In this document: piece after piece, positions 44,270 to 52,220 of the stretch
Layout of the letters: the number at the start of each line of letters is the position of its first letter
Numbering within the stretch: position 1 is the stretch's first letter
From: Haloglomus irregulare
GTDB lineage: Archaea; Halobacteriota; Halobacteria; Halobacteriales; Haloarculaceae
Assembly (NCBI RefSeq): GCF_007421925.1
Contig: NZ_QMDX01000001.1
Coordinates: 642,629-706,628, forward strand
Length of the DNA stretch: 64,000 nt
Direction: 5' to 3'
Position numbers and translations under genes: made by a program
The notes under the pieces: model-generated
Database searches by the model: none
What the model saw: the letters and a program-made list of their open reading frames with translations, nothing else
What the model was told of the DNA's origin: nothing

Positions 44270-44818
44270 CTACTCAGGCTGTGACTCCATGTATGCAATC
44301 GCCGTCCAGACATCGATAACGCGGATACGTCCTTCGTAGTATGAGTTCTTGATGACGCCAGTAATTGCCCGCTCGGCGTTCCGGTCGTCGATCAGGATTC
44401 CGACAGAATCGTGTGACGTGGAGCCGAGAAGCATCACGCCGACGGCTGGCAGTTCCGAGTCCGTCTTTCGTAACTCATCGGGGTTCGCCTGTTCGAACGC
44501 TGCCAACCGCTCGTGAACGCGGTCCATGATTTCGCCGGCACGCGGGCCGTCGTGTACTCGAACCCCTGGCTGGACATCACCTGCGAGAGTGATCCACTCC
44601 GTCGTGTCCGCTCGGTCCACCCAATCGACGCTGATGTAGCCACGCTGTTCGGTGAGCTCTTCGACGACGCCACGACTCAGGTACAACTCTCGGGCCTCGG
44701 CCTGGACGTTCTCAATGAGCGTCTGATAGGACTCACTTCCCACCCCACCGATCGTTCGGAGAAAGCTCGTATCGAGAATCAGCGCAGTCGGGAACGGCGA
44801 CGGATGCGGCTCACTCAT
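44270..44818 (-). CDS. PIN-like toxin candidate
   Basis: A 182-aa protein with a PIN-like start (ALILDTSFLRTIGGVGSESY), SRGVVEELTEQRGY, and a C-terminal acidic patch (SVGILIDDRNAERAITGVIK). It overlaps the upstream HTH gene by eight bases. Order and coupling suit a toxin under the control of the HTH protein. It is not a standard VapC; RNase activity is inferred. Confidence 0.72.
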   Translation of the reverse strand: MSEPHPSPFPTALILDTSFLRTIGGVGSESYQTLIENVQAEARELYLSRGVVEELTEQRGYISVDWVDRADTTEWITLAGDVQPGVRVHDGPRAGEIMDRVHERLAAFEQANPDELRKTDSELPAVGVMLLGSTSHDSVGILIDDRNAERAITGVIKNSYYEGRIRVIDVWTAIAYMESQPE

Positions 44819-45440
44819 CGCTGCGCTGGTACGGTGCCTGCTCGATCGCCCGGTCGTGGACGTTTACCTCGAACGCGACATCGTCGAGTGTTGGATCGTG
44901 GTCTTTCACTACGGCGATGATTCGCTCGACCGCCTGCGTGACTCCGATGGCCTCCACGGCAGGCACGCCGAGGTCATCCGCGACGCCGCGGCGCGTCGTG
45001 TCGCCCCTCAGGTAGTCGATCGTCGCCGTGACGGCGGGGGCGAGTGCCGCCTTCCCGTGGCGGTCAACGAACAGCTTGAGATCGTCATCGACACTGGTGG
45101 CCCCGTAGACGGCGATGATGACGGGCCCGAGTTCGAGCGTCGTTTCGTCAGTCCAGTTGCCGTTCACAGGGTCGGCGCGCCACAACGCCGATCCGTCCTC
45201 GTACTCGTCGAGTTCCGCTGCGACCCCCAACTCTGCCAGTGTGTTGGCGTACTTGTACGCAGTACTCTTCGAGAACCCCTGGCGGTCACGGGCAGCGGTG
45301 ACCGTCGTCGGGGAGTTGATCAGCAGATCGGTGTAGAACCGGGCAAGTTCGGGCGTTCCCAACAGTTCCTGCAAGACAAAAAACCGGCGAGCAGTGTGTG
45401 CCGCGTCCGGTGAGTGCGCGAGCGGTGTAGCGTCAGACAT
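44811..45440 (-). CDS. HTH regulator (DUF7437-like) of the PIN-like gene
   Basis: A 209-aa protein. The winged-helix part includes LLINSPTTVTAARDRQGFSK and STAYKYANTLAELGV. A C-terminal half of unknown fold follows (FVDRHGKAALAPAVTATIDY; GVTQAVERIIAVVKDHDPTL). It probably represses its own operon through the palindrome at its start and neutralises the downstream PIN-like protein. Confidence 0.75.
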   Translation of the reverse strand: MSDATPLAHSPDAAHTARRFFVLQELLGTPELARFYTDLLINSPTTVTAARDRQGFSKSTAYKYANTLAELGVAAELDEYEDGSALWRADPVNGNWTDETTLELGPVIIAVYGATSVDDDLKLFVDRHGKAALAPAVTATIDYLRGDTTRRGVADDLGVPAVEAIGVTQAVERIIAVVKDHDPTLDDVAFEVNVHDRAIEQAPYQRSDE

Positions 45441-45443
45441 AGT

Positions 45444-45463
45444 TCATAGTACGCGAACTATGA
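45444..45463 (-). promoter_or_regulatory. Palindromic operator before the DUF7437-like gene
   Basis: Perfect arms tcatagt (45444-45450) and actatga (45457-45463) with a six-base spacer lie three bases upstream of the ATG. A strong autorepressor-site candidate. Confidence 0.55.
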
Positions 45464-45591
45464 TCTAAAGCGTTCCGGTAGCACCACCCTTGCTGTTCCG
45501 GAGACGACCCGAAATGAAAGGCCGCGAACGCCCGCGTCTGCGGCCGGGAGAGCACAGGATTGTGACACAAAACGCAACGGCCCCGGCGACG

Positions 45592-45825
45592 TATTTCCCT
45601 CGACATGGAGAGCATCGTGCCCGAAGGTGAGGAGACGGTGGTGTCGTTCATGCTCCAGAGCCTCGTCCAGGAGCAGTCTCATTCGGGCTTTTCGAGCGTC
45701 GGCGCCCCCTCCACGACGCGCTGGCGCCGTTCCTCGATTTCCTGCATCTCCTCCCGGGTGCCGGTGGTAGTACGCCAGCGCCTCGTACACATCGGCCACG
45801 GCGAGGCGTTCGTCTCGGAGGTTCG
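45592..45825 (-). pseudogene. Decayed DUF433-DUF5615 pair, copy 3
   Basis: The DUF433 piece reads AVADVYEALAYYHRHPG in one frame. An extra base near 45755 moves the rest to another frame (EEMQEIEERRQRVVEGAPTL, then EKPE and stop at 45679). A DUF5615 start overlaps that stop: MRLLLDEALEHERHHRLLTF and GHDALHVE, then breaks off at about 45592. Both genes are truncated and one is shifted, so the pair is dead. Confidence 0.75.
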
Positions 45826-45910
45826 GCTGCTCGGGGCGCTCGTTCGGTTCGCCGAGACGTTCCACACGTGGCGGTTGTTCACCGAGGAGCAGCTCGAACT
45901 CGACCTCGAT

Positions 45911-46156
45911 ATGCTGTTACCGGTGACCCAGCCCGTGGATGATTTCGGCGGCACATGTGATTCAGCGTCGATCGACGAGGCGGCCTGTCGGGCGGTGTTC
46001 GCCTCGATATCGGGGTATCTGGATGCCCTCGAGGCGGTGCGTGAGGGGGTCGCCGCGCATTATGACTGGGAGGTCGACCCGTATCCGGGGCCCGAAGCCG
46101 TCGCCGAGGAGCAGGCGGCCGAGTTGGCCGAGACGATCGAGGTACCGTTGACGTAG
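45911..46156 (+). CDS. Hypothetical acidic protein, possibly 5'-truncated
   Basis: 81 aa from the ATG: MLLPVTQPVDDFGGTCDSAS, then AVFASISGYLDALEAVREGV and AAHYDWEVDPYPGPEAVAEE. Sensible codons continue upstream in frame (TFHTWRLFTEEQLELDLD) to about 45845, where the decayed DUF433 gene lies on the other strand, so the N-terminus may be lost. No family is recognised. Confidence 0.5.
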   Translation: MLLPVTQPVDDFGGTCDSASIDEAACRAVFASISGYLDALEAVREGVAAHYDWEVDPYPGPEAVAEEQAAELAETIEVPLT

Positions 46157-46697
46157 GACCCCGTATCGTCCTCGCGGCGTGGTGCGGTCTGTGGCTGTCG
46201 GAGGCGAACCGCATTCAGTAGTGGATGCCTGAGTTCGCGTGTTCCGAGCGCATGACGGCACGACCCCCAACTGCTGCTCCTTGGTACGGTAGTGGAGTTC
46301 GCGAGGGAGACAGGGCGTGCCGACGTCATTCGGCCCGTTCACGAGGCCGCGCTCGGACATGCCACCGTCGGCGACCGGGGCCGAAGCCTCCTACAACCGG
46401 CTTTGTTCGGGGTTCCGGTGGGCGATGTCGCGTAGCCTCCATCTAGAGGACACGAGCGCGCGTTGGCCATACGCGTGGCGGGCCCGAATTCAGATGATTG
46501 TGTGTCGACCGGCGCCGCACGACTGCTCGCCGGATCCCGCTACGACACCCTCCCTGACGAGTTGGCGGCGACTGAGTCCGTATCCGGCGACAAGTGGGCG
46601 CTCAACCCGTTGGCGAAGGGCTGCTCCTCCAGTTTTCCCGCTCGTCAGGGACGGGCTCTCAGAAAACGGGTAGCTTGATCAGGCCGGTGGCCCGTCG
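46157..46697. other. Gene-free stretch
   Basis: About 540 bp. One plus-strand stretch (46500-46650; SRYDTLPDELAATESVSGDK) has coding-like composition but no clear start, and could be a gene fragment. Nothing else is supported. Confidence 0.4.
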
Positions 46698-46940
46698 CTA
46701 CTCAGTACGTTCACGGGGGTCTTCGGAGAGTTCGTAGAGAGCTGTAGATTCGTGTATGCACCTGATAGCGTCCGCAGCTTCAAGCACCTCAAGCCGATGC
46801 CCGACCGTGTTTCGATGATAGCCCGTTATATCTACAAGATACCCTTTTGTTCTGGCTCCTTCTTGAAGTTCATCAAGAATAGCCTTATCGGCCTCCGACA
46901 GATCGACTGAGTCAACCACGTGGCGATGCTCTAGCGCCAT
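46698..46940 (-). CDS. Small winged-helix DNA-binding protein
   Basis: An 80-aa protein: LSEADKAILDELQEGARTKG, then YHRNTVGHRLEVLEAADAIR. It is the whole of a winged helix with the recognition helix near NTVGHRLEVL. Typical of short haloarchaeal regulators; target unknown. Confidence 0.75.
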   Translation of the reverse strand: MALEHRHVVDSVDLSEADKAILDELQEGARTKGYLVDITGYHRNTVGHRLEVLEAADAIRCIHESTALYELSEDPRERTE

Positions 46941-47075
46941 ATCGATAGTAACTTTTCTGTGCTCTTAGACCTTGTGGAATGAATGTGCTGTTAGAATGTG
47001 CAAATAGAACAGTGTTATTACCCTGCAGGACGAACTAACATCTGGGCCCGAGGTAACTTGGAGAGCGGAATAGCC

Positions 47076-47201
47076 TGCTCTGTTGAATAGCGGTAGTTGA
47101 GTAGGCAGGCAGAATGTGAGGCGGCTTGTGAGCGGTTGAGGGGCGTGGCCTCAAACTCTGCGGCGCTTCCTTCCGTCTAGAGGTCGCTATTCAACAGAGC
47201 A
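47076..47201. mobile_element. MITE, 126 bp, with 16-bp inverted ends
   Basis: Perfect 16-bp terminal repeats (tgctctgttgaatagc / gctattcaacagagca) flank a core without coding capacity. The 8-bp duplication gaatagcc lies outside both ends (47068-47075 and 47202-47209). An 8-bp duplication fits the ISH1-type branch of the IS5 family as the likely helper. It sits about 50 bp upstream of the zinc-finger/kinase operon. Confidence 0.85.
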
Positions 47202-47253
47202 GAATAGCCTGGTGCTGAGACACCAGACCTCGGGCTTCGGAGGCATCGAAGCC

Positions 47254-47442
47254 ATGTCTAAATCCGAAACCAGAGGACAAGAAGATACCGACCAAGAATC
47301 GAACGAGGATCAATTTCCGTCGAGTCAAACGTCCACCTGCCCAAACGGACTAATCCGATGTAACGGCCCGGACAGCGACACGCTGCCGTGCTTCGCGTGT
47401 TTCGATCCGACCCGTGAGTACAACGAGGAGGCAGCCGAATGA
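47254..47442 (+). CDS. Small zinc-finger-like protein
   Basis: A 62-aa acidic protein (MSKSETRGQEDTDQESNEDQ) with four Cys in STCPNGLIRCNGPD and LPCFACFDPT, a likely zinc site. Its stop overlaps the ATG of the histidine kinase (ATGA), so the two are co-translated. Not recognised beyond the zinc pattern. Confidence 0.6.
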   Translation: MSKSETRGQEDTDQESNEDQFPSSQTSTCPNGLIRCNGPDSDTLPCFACFDPTREYNEEAAE

Positions 47443-48611
47443 ACGACGAGGTGCTGCGGGACCGCTCGTCGGGCGTCTACCGTGACGGGGAGCTGGTCCG
47501 GCTGATCGGCATCGCGCGCGACATCACGGCGCTTCGCGAGCGGGAGCAGGAACTCCGGGCGTTCCGGACCGCGGTCGAGCACGCCGCGCATGCCATCAGT
47601 TGGCTGACGCCGGACGGCGAGATCGAGTACGTCAACCCGGCGTTCGAGACACAGACCGGCTACGACGCGGCCGAGGCGGTCGGCGAGCGGATCGACGTGC
47701 TCCGGGCCGGCGTTCACGACGAGGGGGAGTACGGGCAGATGTGGGAGACGCTAGCACAGGGTGAGATCTGGGAACAGAAGGCCGTCAGACGGCGGAAGGG
47801 CGGCGAACGGTACATCGCCAACCGGACCCTCTCGCCGGTCATCGAGGACGGCGAACTGCAGCGGGTGGTAGCGGTCGCGGCGGACGTCACGGACCGTCGC
47901 CGGAGGGAGCAGCAGTTGTCCGTCCTCCAGCGGGTGCTCCGCCACGACCTGCGCAACAGCCTCAACGAGATCCTGCTCGCCGCCGAGTCGATCGAGCGGA
48001 CGGACGACGCCGTGGCCGACCGGGCGGGCGCGATCCGGCAGACCGTCGAGGAGACGCTGTCACTGGTTCGGGACGTCAAACGGATGCAGGAACTGTTCGA
48101 GCAGGAGGAGGCGGAGGTAAAACGGATGGTAGACGTGGCGGGAGTCGTCGCCGAGCAGGTGGCGACACTGCGGACCGAGCGCCCGGCAGTCACCGTCGAG
48201 ACGAGCCTACCGGAACCGGTGTGGGTGGTCGGGAACGGATTGCTCGGCCGGGCCGTCCGGAACGTGTTGCAGAACGCGGTCGAACACAACGACAGCGCGA
48301 CCCCTGCGCTCGAGGTCGCGGTCTCGGAGCGACCGGCCACGGACGAGGTCGCGGTCCGGATCGTCGACAACGGTCCCGGAATACCGGCTCGGACGGTGTC
48401 CGTACTGGAGGCCGGCGCCGAGGAACCGCTCAGCCATCTCGACGGGTTCGGGCTCTGGCTGGTCCAGTGGGTCGTGTCGCTCTCGGGCGGCACCGTCGAG
48501 TTCGAAACCGGCGTGATGTCGGCCGACGGGACGACCGCGTCGGAGGCGGACCGCGGCACCGCTGTCACACTGCTCCTGCCGGCGGGTGAACCCCCTGGAA
48601 ACGGTGAGTGA
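47439..48611 (+). CDS. PAS histidine kinase, N-terminus apparently truncated
   Basis: A 390-aa protein. Residues ~1-40 (SSGVYRDGELVRLIGIARDI) look like the last strands of a PAS/PAC unit whose front is missing. A full PAS domain follows (~45-150; ISWLTPDGEIEYVNPAFETQ). The H-box is VLRHDLRNSLNEILLAAESI near 167. The ATPase motifs are intact: N-box NVLQNAVEHND near 275, G1 VDNGPGIPAR near 308, and G2 DGFGLWLVQWVVSL. It lies in an operon with a CBS protein and a HalX regulator. Confidence 0.85.
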   Translation: MNDEVLRDRSSGVYRDGELVRLIGIARDITALREREQELRAFRTAVEHAAHAISWLTPDGEIEYVNPAFETQTGYDAAEAVGERIDVLRAGVHDEGEYGQMWETLAQGEIWEQKAVRRRKGGERYIANRTLSPVIEDGELQRVVAVAADVTDRRRREQQLSVLQRVLRHDLRNSLNEILLAAESIERTDDAVADRAGAIRQTVEETLSLVRDVKRMQELFEQEEAEVKRMVDVAGVVAEQVATLRTERPAVTVETSLPEPVWVVGNGLLGRAVRNVLQNAVEHNDSATPALEVAVSERPATDEVAVRIVDNGPGIPARTVSVLEAGAEEPLSHLDGFGLWLVQWVVSLSGGTVEFETGVMSADGTTASEADRGTAVTLLLPAGEPPGNGE

Positions 48612-48614
48612 GCG

Positions 48615-49055
48615 ATGTTGGTAAAGGAGATCATGACGACGGAACTGGAGTACGTCTCGCGGGGCGAGACGCTTGCGACGGCGGTCGAGCGGATGTTCCG
48701 GAACGGTATCAACCACGTCATCGTCCGTGAGGGTGACCAACCAACGGCGCTGATAACGCATCGGACAGCGCTGTTGGCGGCCTATCGCGCGGAGGAGGCG
48801 CTGAGCGACGTCTCGCTCACCCGGTTCGGTCGGGGGTTCGAACGGACCAGCAGCCCGGACCGCACAGTGCTTCTGTCGGTCGGCCACCTGCGGCGGTCCA
48901 AGACGGGGTGTCTCCCCGTCGTCGACGGGATGGAGGTGGTGGGCGTGTTGACACGGGAGGACGTCCTCTCGAACGTTGCTAACATCACGAGCGAGACGCT
49001 GCGGGCCGACAAGGCTGGCCACGAGTGGACTCGTGGTGAGAGTGATAACAGATGA
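48615..49055 (+). CDS. CBS-domain protein
   Basis: A 146-aa protein with two CBS motifs (LVKEIMTTELEYVSRGETLA; then TGCLPVVDGMEVVGVLTRED), which form one Bateman unit binding adenosine ligands. It lies three bases after the kinase and overlaps the response regulator (ATGA), so it probably tunes this signalling pair. Confidence 0.88.
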   Translation: MLVKEIMTTELEYVSRGETLATAVERMFRNGINHVIVREGDQPTALITHRTALLAAYRAEEALSDVSLTRFGRGFERTSSPDRTVLLSVGHLRRSKTGCLPVVDGMEVVGVLTREDVLSNVANITSETLRADKAGHEWTRGESDNR

Positions 49056-49657
49056 CTGCTATGAAACGGATACTACTCGTAGAGGACGAGGAGCGACTCG
49101 CGGAGATGTACGCGAGCGTACTCCGGGAGACCTACACGGTCCGGACGGCACTGGACGGCGAGCGCGCGCTCGATGCCATCGGTGGTGTCGATGCGGTCCT
49201 GCTCGACCGCCGGCTCCCCGGGCTCTCCGGGCACGAGGTGCTCGAGCGGATCCGGGCGGCCGGAGTCGACGCCCCCGTGGCGATGTTGACCGCGGTCGAA
49301 CCGGACTGGGACGTCATCGGGATGCAGTTCGACGACTACCTGCTCAAACCGGTCGATAGCGAGACGCTCGAACGGGCCGTCGAGCGACTGCTCGCACTCG
49401 GCCGTCTCGACCCCGAGGTCCGTGACCACGTCCGCCACTCCGTCACGCAGGCCGCCATCGAGGGCCAGAAGGACGATGCCGAACTCGCCGAGAGCGAGTC
49501 GTTCGAGCAACTCAGGGAGACGGTCGCACAGGCAGCGGTCGAACTCGGCGACGTCACGGCCGGACTGGACCCGCGCGAAACGGAGCTGATAGTGGAGTCG
49601 ATCACCCGCAATCTCGACGCCGGCGACGCCGATTCGGCCACCGGCACCGGGTGGTAG
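49052..49657 (+). CDS. Response regulator with HalX-type C-terminus
   Basis: A 201-aa protein. The receiver domain has the acidic pocket RILLVEDEERLAEMY, phospho-acceptor Asp in VDAVLLDRRLPGLSGHEVLE, and Lys in DDYLLKPVDSETLE. The C-terminal ~70 residues are a helical HalX region (REDVVRE-like QLRETVAQAAVELGDVTAGL). It has no DNA-binding domain. The likely phosphate donor is the kinase upstream. Confidence 0.88.
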   Translation: MTAMKRILLVEDEERLAEMYASVLRETYTVRTALDGERALDAIGGVDAVLLDRRLPGLSGHEVLERIRAAGVDAPVAMLTAVEPDWDVIGMQFDDYLLKPVDSETLERAVERLLALGRLDPEVRDHVRHSVTQAAIEGQKDDAELAESESFEQLRETVAQAAVELGDVTAGLDPRETELIVESITRNLDAGDADSATGTGW

Positions 49658-49700
49658 CCGCGCCGGCGGTATACGGGAGCATCCGACACCGGTGTGACGT

Positions 49701-50687
49701 TCAGGAGGCCCGCACCAGCTGTTCGTACCAGTCCCGGTTCGCACGGTACCAGTCGACGAACTGCCGGACCCCCTCGCGGATGTCGTGGGTCGGCTCGTAG
49801 CCCAGCAACTCTCCCGCCTTCGATACGTCGGCGTGGGTATGCTCGGCGTCGGCGTCGTGTCGGTCGTCGAACTCGAAGTCCAGATCGGGGGCGATCTCGT
49901 CGCGGATGACCGCGGCCAGCTCGCGGATCTCGATGTTGTCCGTCGAGCCGATGTTGACCGCCTCGCCGTCGGCGGCGTCGGTCTCCAGCAGCAACAGGTT
50001 CGCCTCGACCACGTCATCGATGTAGGTGAAGTCCCGCGTCTGCGTGCCGTCACCGTAGACGACGGGCGGCTCGTCGTTCATACAGCGCGAGACGAAGTTG
50101 GTGATGGCCATGTTCGGGCGCATCCGGGGGCCGTAGACGGTGAAATACCGCAGCGCGACGGCGGGCAGGTCGTAGACCTCGCTGTAGGCACAGGAGTAGC
50201 GCTCGGCGGCGAGCTTCGAGGCGCCGTACGGCGACACCGGCGTCGTCGGGTGGACCTCATCGTACGGGAGATACTCGGGGACGCCGTACACCGAGGAGGA
50301 GGAGGCCATCACGACACGCTCGACGTCGGTCGCACGGGCCGCATCGAGGATGTTGAGCGTGCCGTCGACGTTCACCTCGTCGTAGACGCGGGGCTCGGCC
50401 ACGCTGTCCCGGACACCCGCGCGGCCGGCCTGGTGGAACACGTAGTCCGCGTCGCCGACGAGGTCCGCGACGAGGTCCGAATCCCGAATATCGCCCTCGA
50501 TGAACTCGTAGTCGGTGCCGGCGTCGGCGGCGGTCTCGCGGTGGCCCTCCAGCGTCCGCTGCTTGATGCCCAAGTCGTAGTACGGATGCATCACGTCGAG
50601 GACGGTCACGTCGTGGCCCTCAGCGAGGAACCGCTCGGCGAGGTGGCCCCCGATGAAGCCCGCGCCGCCCGTCACGAGAATCTGCAT
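49701..50687 (-). CDS. NAD-dependent NDP-sugar epimerase (GalE/UDP-glucuronate-epimerase-like)
   Basis: A 328-aa SDR enzyme: MQILVTGGAGFIGGHLAERF, FHQAGRAGVRDSV, VMASSSSVYGVPEYLPYDEV, SPYGASKLAAERY (Tyr and Lys), then RYFTVYGPRMRPNMAITNFV and GDGTQTRDFTYIDDVVEANL. The AGRAGVR segment is typical of UDP-glucuronate/UDP-GlcNAc 4-epimerases. I chose ATG 50687, where the Rossmann motif begins. Confidence 0.9.
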   Translation of the reverse strand: MQILVTGGAGFIGGHLAERFLAEGHDVTVLDVMHPYYDLGIKQRTLEGHRETAADAGTDYEFIEGDIRDSDLVADLVGDADYVFHQAGRAGVRDSVAEPRVYDEVNVDGTLNILDAARATDVERVVMASSSSVYGVPEYLPYDEVHPTTPVSPYGASKLAAERYSCAYSEVYDLPAVALRYFTVYGPRMRPNMAITNFVSRCMNDEPPVVYGDGTQTRDFTYIDDVVEANLLLLETDAADGEAVNIGSTDNIEIRELAAVIRDEIAPDLDFEFDDRHDADAEHTHADVSKAGELLGYEPTHDIREGVRQFVDWYRANRDWYEQLVRAS

Positions 50688-50848
50688 GGAACGGAGTCGT
50701 CGGGGATGGGGTACAAAGGTGTCGGGACCGGCCGCACAGCGATACAAGCCAGAAGACCACGACCGCAGTCGTGGGAGGCTGCCGAGACAAGCGCTGTCCC
50801 CGTCCTACTGGATATCAGACGCGCGATGTTTGAGATACCAGGAGCGGC

Positions 50849-51280
50849 TCAGAGGAACGGGTTATCGGCCGTATCGAGGGGCGTCACCCAGTCGAATGGG
50901 CCGAAATCCTCGCCATCGAAGGTGTAGAGGTACTCAATATCGGTTCGGTTCATATACGCGGCGATGGTGGCATCGCCGAAGGCGGGGGTGTCGTGGGTCT
51001 CGAACAGGTCGGTGGCCCGGTAGTGGTCCTTCTGCGCGCAGTGGACAATTTCGAACCCAGCCGACTCGGTGAGGCGGGTATAGAAGTCGACCGCGGTGGC
51101 GTGGCGCTTGCGCTCGTGAATCCAGTTCAGCGTCTCCAAGACGACGTAATTCGTCACTCGTCCCGTCGGAAGGTCGCCGCGGTCGATAGCCTGGATGACA
51201 TCGTTAGCCACATTATGATGTTGGTCGTCGGTAGCGGCGGCACCGATGAGGACGCCGGTATCAACCAGCGCGGCGGGCAT
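50849..51280 (-). CDS. VapC-type PIN toxin
   Basis: A 143-aa PIN protein: ALVDTGVLIGAAATDDQHHN, YVVLETLNWIHERKRHATAV, then DTPAFGDATIAAYMNRTDIE and YTFDGEDF. The first motif has Gly where many have Asn (DTG). It follows the antitoxin stop directly (TAGATG). Confidence 0.85.
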   Translation of the reverse strand: MPAALVDTGVLIGAAATDDQHHNVANDVIQAIDRGDLPTGRVTNYVVLETLNWIHERKRHATAVDFYTRLTESAGFEIVHCAQKDHYRATDLFETHDTPAFGDATIAAYMNRTDIEYLYTFDGEDFGPFDWVTPLDTADNPFL

Positions 51281-51550
51281 CTACGAGTCCTCCCGGAACG
51301 CCGGATCGGCCCCGTGGCCAGCGAGGTTGTGGGTGTCTCCACCGTCGCCCCCCATGGGGACCGGCTCGAAGTCCTCGAAGGTGCCGTAGCGCTCGCGGAC
51401 GACCTCGACGGTGAGGTTCCCCTCGTCGTCGGTGTTCCAACGGAGTTTGTCGCCGGGTTCGATGTCGAACCGCTGGCGGATACTCGCGGGGACCGTGACG
51501 ACGCCGCTGTCGCTAACCTTCGTCTCCTCGGGGGTCTCTTGGGTCGCCAT
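51281..51550 (-). CDS. VapB-type AbrB antitoxin
   Basis: An 89-aa AbrB protein: VSDSGVVTVPASIRQRFDIE, then GDKLRWNTDDEGNLTVEVVR and a Gly/Asp tail. It is a paralogue of the antitoxin at 36037 (shared EPGDKLRW). I chose ATG 51550, as upstream residues are not coding-like. Confidence 0.86.
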   Translation of the reverse strand: MATQETPEETKVSDSGVVTVPASIRQRFDIEPGDKLRWNTDDEGNLTVEVVRERYGTFEDFEPVPMGGDGGDTHNLAGHGADPAFREDS

Positions 51551-51663
51551 GTTCGGCGGGACAGGGCTGTGACGGATAGTTGTTGCGCTACTTGTGGTTG
51601 TCATCCCCCCCGAAGGGGTGGGCGTCCGCTCGCTACGTGTCAGAACTGCCGAGGAAGAGGATA

Positions 51664-51679
51664 TTATTCCTCGGAATAA
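51664..51679 (+). promoter_or_regulatory. Perfect palindrome upstream of HTH module 3
   Basis: The 16-bp palindrome ttattcctcggaataa ends 28 nt before the HTH ATG and is followed by an A/T-rich box (aattattatt). Binding there would overlap the core promoter, so it is a strong autorepressor-site candidate. Confidence 0.6.
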
Positions 51680-51707
51680 CAATTATTATTCAGATGAACG
51701 GAGGTAC

Positions 51708-52220
51708 ATGAGCGAGCAAGACACTGGGGGCCCTCCATCGTTCGACGACCCGTTCGAGGGCGAGGACGTGGAACAGCGCATCTACGGGACGCTGCTTCAG
51801 ACGCGGGAGCCGACAGGCGTCACCGCGATCGCCGAGCAGTCCGGCTGTGATCCGAAAACCGCTCGCAAGTATCTGGAGTGGTTCACCGATCTCGGTATCG
51901 CGACGCGCCACGACGGTCGGCCGGTGACCTACGAGCGCAACGACGCGTACTTCGAGTGGCGGCGAGTGAACGGCCTCGCAACGACGAACTCTCTCGAGGA
52001 GCTCCGAAGCCGAATCGCGGACCTGACCGAACGGATCGACTCCTATCAGCAGGAGTACCATGCGGACCATCCGAACGAGGTCGACGCACTCAGGGTCGAC
52101 GGTGACATCGATACCGTCTACGCGGATTTGAGCGACTGGGCGACGGCACTCCGCGACCGCCGCCTCCACGAACGAGCGCAACAGAAACTCGCCGACACTG
52201 GTGGTCGGGCCTCACCGTGA
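51708..52220 (+). CDS. wHTH-coiled-coil regulator, module 3
   Basis: A 170-aa protein: winged helix (VTAIAEQSGCDPKTARKYLE; wing DGRPVTYERNDAYFEW), then a coiled coil (SLEELRSRIADLTERIDSYQ) and a helical tail (DLSDWATALRDRRLHERAQQ). The stop overlaps the GTG of the TumE-like gene (GTGA). Same architecture as 3222 and 31446, though sequence similarity is low. Confidence 0.78.
   Translation: MSEQDTGGPPSFDDPFEGEDVEQRIYGTLLQTREPTGVTAIAEQSGCDPKTARKYLEWFTDLGIATRHDGRPVTYERNDAYFEWRRVNGLATTNSLEELRSRIADLTERIDSYQQEYHADHPNEVDALRVDGDIDTVYADLSDWATALRDRRLHERAQQKLADTGGRASP

Noticed and set aside
46060-46446. Overlapping frames around 46.1-46.4 kb
   Set aside because: Arg/Pro-rich shadows; only the plus-strand acidic ORF ending at 46156 looks real.
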